DNA of 13,856 bases from JAKAKT01 sp041305385 (GTDB lineage: Archaea > Micrarchaeota > Micrarchaeia > Burarchaeales > JAKAKT01): positions 1 through 13,856 of the forward strand of contig JBFYLO010000076.1 of assembly GCA_041305385.1 (NCBI GenBank). The letters are read 5' to 3'. Positions 5,559 through 11,178 of this stretch are shown here, piece by piece. The notes below the pieces were generated by a model. The model made no database searches, had not been told where the DNA came from, and saw nothing but the letters and a program-made list of their open reading frames with translations. The position numbers and the translations under genes were made by a program. How positions within the stretch are numbered: position 1 is the first letter of the stretch; every line of letters begins with the position of its first letter.

Positions 5559-5600
5559 GTTAATTCGCTCAGTTTCCCCTTATAAAACTACGTAACGAAA
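5536..5600 (-). promoter_or_regulatory. Repeat module P, copy B: TATA box, leader and Shine-Dalgarno
   Basis: Homologue of 3393-3455: TTTCGTTAC, GTTTTATAAGG, then a diverged leader containing TGAGCG, ending AGAGGTGGTG (5536-5545). It starts 15 bp past the stop of the 229-residue gene and points toward the hairpin chain and, more distantly, fic. Homology to copy A stops exactly after GAGGTGGTG. Confidence 0.55.
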
Positions 5601-5614
5601 GGTTTGGAGAAAGG

Positions 5615-6304
5615 CTACGAGGTAGTCAGGATTATCCCGCATTTTTGTTTTTTTGCGAACTCTAAAGCATCCAATACTTTTTCTTTTACCTCTTCGAAAA
5701 ATTCAAGGTCGTCTTCAGTAGCTCCCCCGTGAATGTCCTTAAAAAGAGGCCGGTTTGATAAAGAGATTTCGATATCCTTTATCAATGCCATGGCATCCTT
5801 TCCCTGTTCTTGGATGAGTTTGGATGACACATATCCCTGAATGCCCATCGTGTCGATGAAGAGAGGGATTCCGAACAGCGAGTTCGGAGAATGACCGCTA
5901 AATAGTTTTTCTACAACTTCCAGCCCCTTCGGTTGCTTCCCACCCCCTCTTTCTTCAAAAACATACCAAAAGCCCAGATATTCAAAGTGGCTGAACTCGT
6001 TAAGATCAAAACGGCGAGCCCCACTCAAATTGATAATTCCCTTAAGCAAAGAGTCGCCCTCCTTCAGTCTGTTTTCCTTATATCTCTGGATGTCTCTTCC
6101 AAAATACTCATCCATGTGGCTTATGTCGTCCTTTATTCTCTTGGCCTTTACCAATTCGAACAAGTTGTCATCGTAAAGTTTCTTGAGTTTGACCTTTTTC
6201 TCATACGTTGCAAGGAATTCATCGAGTGGCTTTTCCTTCAGTTCCTTCAAGAGATGAACAACACTGGTTTCATCGAAAACCCAAAGATCGGCTGGATAGC
6301 TCAT
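5615..6304 (-). CDS. Unrecognised 229-residue soluble protein
   Basis: The start is ATG 6304, with a GGTGGT Shine-Dalgarno 3 nt ahead (plus 6308-6313) and a TATA-like ATAAATTTATG about 38 bp upstream (plus 6337-6347). The frame opens 10 codons earlier, but that part lies in the leader. I do not recognise the family. The protein is charged and mostly helical in appearance. It has a WVFDETSVVHLLKELKEKP segment near the N-terminus, a KKVKLKKL run, an aromatic stretch HFEYLGFWYVFEERGGGKQP (about 107-126), a hydrophobic middle (LFGIPLFIDTMGIQGYV), and an acidic helix before the C-terminal GIILTTS. There is no signal peptide, membrane span or metal motif. It lies upstream of fic on the same strand, separated by the structured locus B. 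By eye it is A/T-richer than the flanking housekeeping genes, consistent with accessory status. Confidence 0.75.
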   Translation of the reverse strand: MSYPADLWVFDETSVVHLLKELKEKPLDEFLATYEKKVKLKKLYDDNLFELVKAKRIKDDISHMDEYFGRDIQRYKENRLKEGDSLLKGIINLSGARRFDLNEFSHFEYLGFWYVFEERGGGKQPKGLEVVEKLFSGHSPNSLFGIPLFIDTMGIQGYVSSKLIQEQGKDAMALIKDIEISLSNRPLFKDIHGGATEDDLEFFEEVKEKVLDALEFAKKQKCGIILTTS

Positions 6305-6409
6305 CAAACCACCGATTAATCTTGGGGGCCGCATTTCATAAATTTATCTTATCCACGGCCTAGGTCGCTAGCATCCGACCCACCGTTTCCTCGCCAATAA
6401 AACCATTAA

Positions 6410-6451
6410 CTGATTCCTCCTTCGGGAAATTTAACTGAGGTAACGAATCAG
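6410..6451 (-). repeat. Imperfectly spaced inverted repeat at the 3' end of the DUF736-like gene
   Basis: CTGATTC (6410-6416) and GAATCAG (6445-6451) form a 7 bp pair with a 28 nt loop, the right arm covering the stop codon. A weak candidate for a 3'-end structure. The rest of 6305-6447 holds only the promoter of the upstream gene. Confidence 0.3.
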
Positions 6452-6672
6452 CTCTTCTCATTCTGGAAAACGAGCAGCCTCAATTTCCCAATGCTCATGG
6501 AGTAGAAGTCGTTCCCGCTCTTGGAAGTCTTCTTCCACATCCCGCCCACGTTCCTGAACTTGGTTTCCCCATTCATTCCTCTTTCCGCCTGCACTACCCG
6601 AAAGTCTGGCTTCGGTCCTTTCGCCGGAGCAGGAGTCAGTTCCATTTCTTCTTCCATCGGCTTCTTTGCCAT
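6448..6672 (-). CDS. Small DUF736-like protein
   Basis: 74 residues. A low-complexity, Pro/Lys/Glu-rich N-terminus (about 1-22) is followed by a compact domain. Its core VGGMWKKTSKSGNDFYSMSIGKLRLLVFQNE (43-72 approximately) resembles the DUF736 pattern of a small residue, WKKTSK-x-G-x-D/F-Y-x-S and a strand. The biochemical role of that family is not established. The start is ATG 6672, with GGTGAT as Shine-Dalgarno (plus 6676-6681) and a TTTTAA TATA-like box about 34 bp upstream (plus 6704-6709). It is transcribed divergently from the transglutaminase-like gene, with 110 bp between the starts. The match to DUF736 is by motif memory only and should be treated as moderate. Confidence 0.7.
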   Translation of the reverse strand: MAKKPMEEEMELTPAPAKGPKPDFRVVQAERGMNGETKFRNVGGMWKKTSKSGNDFYSMSIGKLRLLVFQNEKS

Positions 6673-6753
6673 AACATCACCGCTTTCATTTCGAGTTCAG
6701 CCCTTAAAAGCCCCGGGATGCCGGCTTTCCACTGGAGGTTTCACCTCAATAGA

Positions 6754-6761
6754 TTTATAAA
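6754..6761 (+). promoter_or_regulatory. TATA box of the transglutaminase-like gene
   Basis: TTTATAAA centred 25.5 bp before GTG 6783. This fixes the non-ATG start as a leaderless one. The divergent gene uses a separate TATA box near 6706. Confidence 0.65.
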
Positions 6762-6782
6762 CTCTCGACGAGAACCAAATTC

Positions 6783-7439
6783 GTGATAGGACTCCCTTTT
6801 CCCAAAAAGGCCGGAAAGGCCCAGAAGGGGCAGGCTTCGCCATCGCCACCCCTAAAAAAACCGGATTCTCAAGACTCCCACGACCTCTGCAAGCGAAAGG
6901 CAGCGGTCCTCAAGAGGATAATCGAGCGCTACCGCGAGCAGATAGAGATGGGCGAGGCAAAGACGGTCCCGGACCTCAGGAACCTCATTGACCCGAAAAA
7001 CAGGGCGGTGCAGGAGATAAAGCAGGGAATAGAAGACAGCTTCCATCCTTACATTTATGAAAAGAATTTTGAGGAAGCTGCAACCAAGGCGTTCGAATTC
7101 CTGCGCGACAAAATCGAGAACGAGGCCCTGCCAGTTGATTTCTGGCTCTCCCCGGATGATGTTCTAGAGTTGAAGCTCGCCGATGAGATGGACAAGGCGA
7201 TATTCCTGTGCTCGCTCCTGATAGCCCTCGACAACGAGACTGCGAAAGTCGTTGTGGAAACCAATGGCCAGCGCCATGCTTTCGTGATGTTCGAGTTCGG
7301 CGGCAAGTTCTATCTGATGGACCCAGTTCACGACATAAACATCTCTGGTTCAAGGGAACAAGTGATAGAAAAACATCTCCCCGGCCACGACCACCAGCTG
7401 GTCTACGAATTCAACCACAAGGGATACGAAGAATGGTGA
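6783..7439 (+). CDS. Transglutaminase-like (papain-fold) superfamily protein
   Basis: 218 residues from GTG 6783, a start set by the TATA box 25.5 bp upstream. Residues 1-35 are Lys/Pro/Ser-rich and probably disordered. Residues 36-118 look helical. The C-terminal half carries the usual Cys-His-Asp order of transglutaminase-like domains: DKAIFLCSLL (Cys143 at the start of the core helix), QRHAFVMFEFGGKFYLMDPVHD (His165 and Asp180 about 15 residues later). This spacing and the MDP ending are typical of archaeal and bacterial members acting as cysteine peptidases or amidases. There is no signal peptide or membrane span, so it is probably cytoplasmic. The substrate is unknown. It converges with the secreted retropepsin-like gene, with 61 bp between the stop codons. 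Confidence 0.75.
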   Translation: MIGLPFPKKAGKAQKGQASPSPPLKKPDSQDSHDLCKRKAAVLKRIIERYREQIEMGEAKTVPDLRNLIDPKNRAVQEIKQGIEDSFHPYIYEKNFEEAATKAFEFLRDKIENEALPVDFWLSPDDVLELKLADEMDKAIFLCSLLIALDNETAKVVVETNGQRHAFVMFEFGGKFYLMDPVHDINISGSREQVIEKHLPGHDHQLVYEFNHKGYEEW

Positions 7440-7500
7440 ACGTTTCTATCTACTCCCAACTGGGCAGATTGTCTGAGCTTTCGAGCTTCTCTCCCCCAGA

Positions 7501-8370
7501 TCAAAGTTTCCCACCGGGCTTGATTATTGCCAACTCATTTCCCCTGAAGTTATAGGAAAGCGCGAGTCCCGCCTGTCGTAAATACGTCGCGACTTTAAGA
7601 ATGAAATACGCATTGCCCTTGCCAATCAGGGTTTCTGCCCTAACCGTGAACTCTTCGCCTTCAATAGTAAATAGAAATCGCCTGCCGAATTTCCTCGAAT
7701 CATCATTCAGAATATGCCTGCCATTCAACTCTTCCCCGCACATGGGCATGCCCGGCGGGTCATCCCTGCCAGTTATCCCGTTCTCCTTTGCGTAGGGTAT
7801 CGCGTATACCCTAGCCGGGTTCACCCCGAAAATCGGTTTCTCAATGACAATACACCCCAAGGCCGGGATTCCACCATCAAGGAATACCGGCTGCATTGCG
7901 AGAATCGAGTCCGTTTCCCTCACAACCGATGAATCCTGGGAGAATTGTATTGTTCCTGCCTTGAAATCAACACGAACTGTGAACTCCCGGAGGAAATCGC
8001 TCCCGAGACACACGCGCCCCGGTTTCACAGCATCGCTTGCCTCAACAGCAACTGTTTTCTCAACTCCAGCCAGCTCGAGCACCATTTCAGCGTTTGGCGC
8101 AAACCCGAGTTTCGAGCTAACTGAAAGGCCCTTCCGTATGTTCCTCATGTCGAATTCCACCGGAACTTTCTTTCCATCGAGCTTTGCAGGTAAGACAATC
8201 GCGCCTTTTTCATTGAACTTCAGGGGAAAACTCACAGTCCTCTGCACCTGGGCATTAACCGTATCAGGAACCAGAATCTTTGATAAATCCTGGGGCCTCA
8301 CCGGAGAAGAAGCAATGAGCATCGAGGCAATGGCAGCCCCAGTTATAAGCCTATTCGTCCGCTGCTTCAT
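7501..8370 (-). CDS. Secreted protein with degenerate retropepsin-like (clan AA) domain
   Basis: 289 residues from ATG 8370. Residues 1-22 form a signal peptide (MKQRTNR, then a small-residue hydrophobic core), so the protein is exported. Residues about 45-145 follow the retropepsin-like fold: FPLKFNEKGAIVLPAKLDGKKVPVEFD (split here as strands), SVSSKLG after the first active-site loop, and CLGSDFLREFTVRVDFKAGTIQF (121-143), which matches the LGxDFL.....DF..G.I.. ending of these proteases. The catalytic DTGA-type loop, however, reads FDMRN (Asp74 kept, the Thr-Gly pair lost), so proteolysis is doubtful. The second half (150-289) contains repeated beta-strand-like text and is not recognised. 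ATG 8370 is chosen over an upstream frame start at 8418 because the TATA box (8393-8399) lies 26 bp before it and the signal peptide begins there. Confidence 0.7.
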   Translation of the reverse strand: MKQRTNRLITGAAIASMLIASSPVRPQDLSKILVPDTVNAQVQRTVSFPLKFNEKGAIVLPAKLDGKKVPVEFDMRNIRKGLSVSSKLGFAPNAEMVLELAGVEKTVAVEASDAVKPGRVCLGSDFLREFTVRVDFKAGTIQFSQDSSVVRETDSILAMQPVFLDGGIPALGCIVIEKPIFGVNPARVYAIPYAKENGITGRDDPPGMPMCGEELNGRHILNDDSRKFGRRFLFTIEGEEFTVRAETLIGKGNAYFILKVATYLRQAGLALSYNFRGNELAIIKPGGKL

Positions 8371-8392
8371 GACGATATTCTCGAAGTTTAGG

Positions 8393-8399
8393 TATATAT
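8393..8399 (-). promoter_or_regulatory. TATA box of the retropepsin-like gene
   Basis: TATATAT centred 26 bp before ATG 8370 (leaderless). It lies just past, and touching, the 3' end of the upstream membrane protein gene, so this gene has its own promoter despite being tightly packed. Confidence 0.6.
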
Positions 8400-8401
8400 C
8401 C

Positions 8402-8776
8402 TTAACTAGGCTTTCCATTCAGGTATGCGAACATGATGGCAGCTACCATGAACCCGAGCCCCATGAGCACATAAACCAGCCCGATAAGCGTCGAGCCCAG
8501 CTTCCCGAACCCAATCCTCCTCGGCCCCGAGAGCGTCGGGTAGGTCAGCCAGATGAACCCGTATTTTATCCCCTCGGCCCCGTAGAAGACAGAAAGAACG
8601 CCGACTTCGATGACAGCGAGAAATTCAAAAAGCCCGAGCAGGGATTCGGGAACAATGCCAGCATACGCCCCAAGGAAGATGAGGACAATCACCCCGACTG
8701 TCCCGAGCATCACCAACTCAAGGACAGTCACGAATACGGGCTTGGGCCTGCCGCTCTTCAGCTTCTCGATGTCCAT
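8402..8776 (-). CDS. Small integral membrane protein, three to four helices
   Basis: 124 residues. Hydrophobic spans lie at about 16-40, 47-68 and 95-117, with a weaker one at 70-80. A basic-polar loop (TLSGPRRIGFGKLGS, 81-95) joins the last two. No family motif is recognised. ATG 8776 is preceded by a GAGGAG Shine-Dalgarno-like word and by a TATA box centred 25.5 bp upstream that is shared with the divergent LUD/iron-sulfur gene. The C-terminus (YLNGKPS) ends at the promoter of the next gene on the same strand. Function is unknown; divergence from a redox gene hints at, but does not show, a shared role. Confidence 0.75.
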   Translation of the reverse strand: MDIEKLKSGRPKPVFVTVLELVMLGTVGVIVLIFLGAYAGIVPESLLGLFEFLAVIEVGVLSVFYGAEGIKYGFIWLTYPTLSGPRRIGFGKLGSTLIGLVYVLMGLGFMVAAIMFAYLNGKPS

Positions 8777-8797
8777 GGTCTCCTCTTCTCAAAAGGG

Positions 8798-8805
8798 ATT
8801 TAAAT
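8798..8805. promoter_or_regulatory. Symmetric bidirectional TATA box
   Basis: The palindrome ATTTAAAT is centred at 8801.5, exactly 25.5 bp from both divergent ATG codons (8776 on minus, 8827 on plus). One TBP site could thus serve two leaderless transcripts, with direction set by the flanking TFB-recognition sequence. Confidence 0.65.
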
Positions 8806-8826
8806 AACCAGAGCCAAACCACTAAC

Positions 8827-10068
8827 ATGGGCCAGTTCGAGCAGGAGCTTTCAAGCGAGATTTCCAGGCGGAAATCTTCAAAAAAGGCCGTCTTCAACGT
8901 AGTCGACGAATACTACTCCCAGCGGGCCGAGGCAAAACAGCCGGAAGAGGAGATGATAAAGGAACTCAGGGCCATGAAGGAAGCGGTCGCCAGCAATCTA
9001 GAACCGCTCATAAAAAAAGCCAGGGCGTCTTTCGAGAAGCGCGGCGTGAAGGTGATACTCGCAAAGGACGCCTTTGAAGCGCGGAAGGTATTGGACGACG
9101 AGATTGGAAACAGAAAAAAAATCGTGAAGTCAAAATCAAACGCATGCAGGGAAATCGGCCTCGAGGAACTCGAGCGCGGAGGGCGCGAGATAACGGAGAC
9201 AGACACCGGGGACTTTATAATGAAGCTGTTGGGCGAACCTGGGGCGCACCAAGTGATTCCCGCCATACACGTCTCTCCCGATCAGATTGCGGCTGCGCTT
9301 GGGAAGCACCTAAAGAAGAAGGTCCCCCCAGACCCTGAAAAACTCACCCACGAAATCGCCAAATACCTGCGCGGAAAGATAGGCGAGGCAGAAGTCGGGA
9401 TAACCGGCGCGAACGCCATAACTTCGGATGGGGAGATACTGCTCATCGAGAATGAGGGGAACATATCCCTCGTAAGCCGTGTTCCGAAGAAACACATAGT
9501 TGTTGCCGGCATTGAGAAGATAGTCCCGAACATCGATGATGCAATGAAGGTCGTCAAATCGGCGACACTCTGGGGAAGCGGGAGGCGATGGCCGATTTAC
9601 CTCAGCGTGATTTCGGGCCCGAGCTCGACTGCGGACATCGAGCATAAGCTAATCTCCGGCGCACAGGGAGCCTATGAGGTTACGCTTATCCTAGTTGACA
9701 ACGGCAGAAGCAGGCTTGCGAAGGAGGCTCCGGAGATGCTCTACTGCATCGACTGCGGGGCTTGCAATAACCTCTGCCCAGCCTATAGGCAGGTGCTCGG
9801 GTTCTTCGGGGACAGATACCCCGGCCCAAAGGGGATAGTCCACGCTTCCCTCGAAGGAAAAGGCAAGGCCAACTACCTTTGCAACCTGTGCTCGAACTGC
9901 AAGTTCTCCTGCCCGGCAGGCATCGACCTCCCGGAATACATACGAAAGGCCAGGACCTCGCTGAAGATGGAGACCGATTCAGAGATGATTAAGAATATAA
10001 GGGAATTCGGGAACCCGTTCGGCAAAGTCGAGAAAGGAAAAATCCCGGACAAGCTCTACTGCTGCTGA
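8827..10068 (+). CDS. LutB-like LUD-domain protein with two 4Fe-4S motifs
   Basis: 413 residues. The LUD domain covers about 50-295, with the conserved KSKS (101-104), ETDTGDFIMKLLGEP (124-138), VGITGANAITSDGEILLIENEGN (190-212 in two parts), VVAGIEKIVPNIDDA and LVDNGRSRLA. Two ferredoxin-type clusters follow: CIDCGACNNLCP (Cys307, 310, 313, 317) and CNLCSNCKFSCP (Cys352, 355, 358, 362). This is the architecture of LutB/LldF, the iron-sulfur subunit of L-lactate oxidation in bacteria. It is somewhat shorter than typical LutB and ends in Cys-Cys. No LutA or LutC gene is in the window, so the substrate (lactate or another hydroxy acid) is unproven. The start is ATG 8827, leaderless from the shared TATA box. 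The PAP2 gene begins 5 nt after the stop. Confidence 0.88.
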   Translation: MGQFEQELSSEISRRKSSKKAVFNVVDEYYSQRAEAKQPEEEMIKELRAMKEAVASNLEPLIKKARASFEKRGVKVILAKDAFEARKVLDDEIGNRKKIVKSKSNACREIGLEELERGGREITETDTGDFIMKLLGEPGAHQVIPAIHVSPDQIAAALGKHLKKKVPPDPEKLTHEIAKYLRGKIGEAEVGITGANAITSDGEILLIENEGNISLVSRVPKKHIVVAGIEKIVPNIDDAMKVVKSATLWGSGRRWPIYLSVISGPSSTADIEHKLISGAQGAYEVTLILVDNGRSRLAKEAPEMLYCIDCGACNNLCPAYRQVLGFFGDRYPGPKGIVHASLEGKGKANYLCNLCSNCKFSCPAGIDLPEYIRKARTSLKMETDSEMIKNIREFGNPFGKVEKGKIPDKLYCC

Positions 10069-10073
10069 TTCCA

Positions 10074-10601
10074 ATGGACATAACCTCGTTCCTGGCAGGC
10101 CTCGAGCTTCCACTCTTCACCCCGCTAGCACTATTTTTTCACCACTACGCGTTCTCCCTGGTTGCAATCCTGTCGCTCATCACAGTCCCGAGCCTCCGCG
10201 GGAAGGGAAGGTATTATGCCCTTGCAGCCTCGATGGTTCTCGTTATCCTGCTCTCGCTCTGGCTCAAGGACTTATACGAAATCCCCAGGCCCTGCAACGG
10301 AGCGCTCGAGGATGCGAAGATGTGCCTTCCGAAAGGCGACTACGGCTTCCCAAGCGGCCACACTGCGTTCGCGTTCGTTTTTGTCGCAGCTTCGCTCGGG
10401 ACGGTTGTTTTCCCGGTTTATCTCGCCCTCGGCCTCGCAGTCGGGTTCAGCAGAATCTATCTCGGAGTCCACACCATCGGGGACGTGGCAGGGGGGGCAA
10501 TCCTCGGGATTTTCACCTACCTGGTAGTTGAAGAGCTGGCCGACTGGGCCTCAAGGACTCTCCCAGGCAGAAAGGGAAGGAGGAAAGGCGATGGAACTTA
10601 G
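10074..10601 (+). CDS. PAP2-family membrane lipid phosphatase
   Basis: 175 residues with about five hydrophobic helices. All three PAP2 phosphatase motifs are present: KDLYEIPRP (Lys65, Arg72, Pro73), the PSGH motif in GFPSGHTAF (93-96), and SRIYLGVHTIGDV (Arg127, nucleophile His133, Asp137). Such enzymes remove phosphate from lipid phosphates or pyrophosphates at the membrane face, often polyprenyl (dolichyl) diphosphates. The gene starts 5 nt after the LutB-like stop codon. Its last 11 bp overlap the start of the polyprenol-kinase-family gene, so the three are probably one transcript. The overlap with a lipid-alcohol kinase suggests the substrate is an isoprenoid carrier (inferred). The C-terminus is Arg/Lys-rich and cytoplasmic by the positive-inside rule. 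Confidence 0.9.
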   Translation: MDITSFLAGLELPLFTPLALFFHHYAFSLVAILSLITVPSLRGKGRYYALAASMVLVILLSLWLKDLYEIPRPCNGALEDAKMCLPKGDYGFPSGHTAFAFVFVAASLGTVVFPVYLALGLAVGFSRIYLGVHTIGDVAGGAILGIFTYLVVEELADWASRTLPGRKGRRKGDGT

Positions 10602-11136
10602 GCGGAAACTCTTTCACATAACATTCGGCGTCATCGCTCTAGGCCTATGTCTCCTGTCCGACCGCGAATATGCAGTCGCTTTCCTATGCACATCCCTCTT
10701 CGCAGGCCTCCTGATACTGAGCAGGAAGCTGAGGGGCCACAAGGTGCCCCTTGCCGATGACCTTCTGGCGGTCTTCAGCAGGCCTGGAGAGCCGCCAGGC
10801 TATGGGGCGTTCTGGTATGTGTTCGGCCTCCTCGCAATCACTACATTCATCGTGCGGAAGGAGGAGGTTCTCGCCTCGGTTCTCATGCTCGGCTTCGCGG
10901 ATGGGGCATCGACTCTCCTGGGGGTGCAGGGCAGGCGCAGGCTTCCCCACAACAAGAACAAGACTCTCGAGGGCTCGCTCGTGTTCTTCGCGGTTTCGCT
11001 CATTTCCTTCATGTGGCTCGGCCCAATCTCAATTCCCTTCGCGTTTGCCGGTTCGCTGCTCGAGAGCCTCGATACAAGGATTGATGACAACACGCTGATT
11101 TCCCTCTATTGTATCGCCTTTTTCTTCCTCCTCTGA
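10591..11136 (+). CDS. Dolichol/phytol-kinase-family membrane protein (CTP-dependent type)
   Basis: 181 residues. Marks of the SEC59/DGK1/VTE5 polyprenol-kinase family are visible: RRKLFHITFGVIAL at the N-terminus, FADGASTLLGVQGRRRLP (102-119) with the Asp-Gly pair, NKNKTLEGSL (121-130), and near the end LLESLDTRIDDNTLI (157-170) with Asp-Asp-Asn. Characterised members use CTP to phosphorylate dolichol, phytol or diacylglycerol. Several hydrophobic helices span the protein. The start ATG 10591 overlaps the PAP2 stop, and GGAAAGGCG lies before it. The overlap implies translational coupling, and together the two enzymes could interconvert a polyprenol and its phosphate, which archaea need as a glycan carrier. 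The substrate is inferred. The length is near that of short archaeal and bacterial homologues. Confidence 0.85.
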   Translation: MELRRKLFHITFGVIALGLCLLSDREYAVAFLCTSLFAGLLILSRKLRGHKVPLADDLLAVFSRPGEPPGYGAFWYVFGLLAITTFIVRKEEVLASVLMLGFADGASTLLGVQGRRRLPHNKNKTLEGSLVFFAVSLISFMWLGPISIPFAFAGSLLESLDTRIDDNTLISLYCIAFFFLL

Positions 11137-11149
11137 ATTCTCGGTTAAG

Positions 11150-11156
11150 TTTTTAA
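11150..11156 (+). promoter_or_regulatory. TATA box of the large surface-protein gene
   Basis: TTTTTAA centred about 25.5 bp before ATG 11179, in the 42 bp gap after the kinase gene. It gives this gene its own leaderless promoter. Confidence 0.6.
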
Positions 11157-11178
11157 GTTGCGGCAGCAATAGCCACTC

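Noticed and set aside
3474..5600. CRISPR array or insertion sequence explaining the repeats
   Set aside because: Only two copies nearly 1.9 kb apart, no regular spacers, no terminal inverted repeats with target duplication seen, and no intact transposase between them.
7844..8803. A 319-codon plus-strand frame spanning two minus-strand genes
   Set aside because: It crosses two promoters and antisense to two genes with signal peptide or membrane helices; its translation looks non-protein-like.
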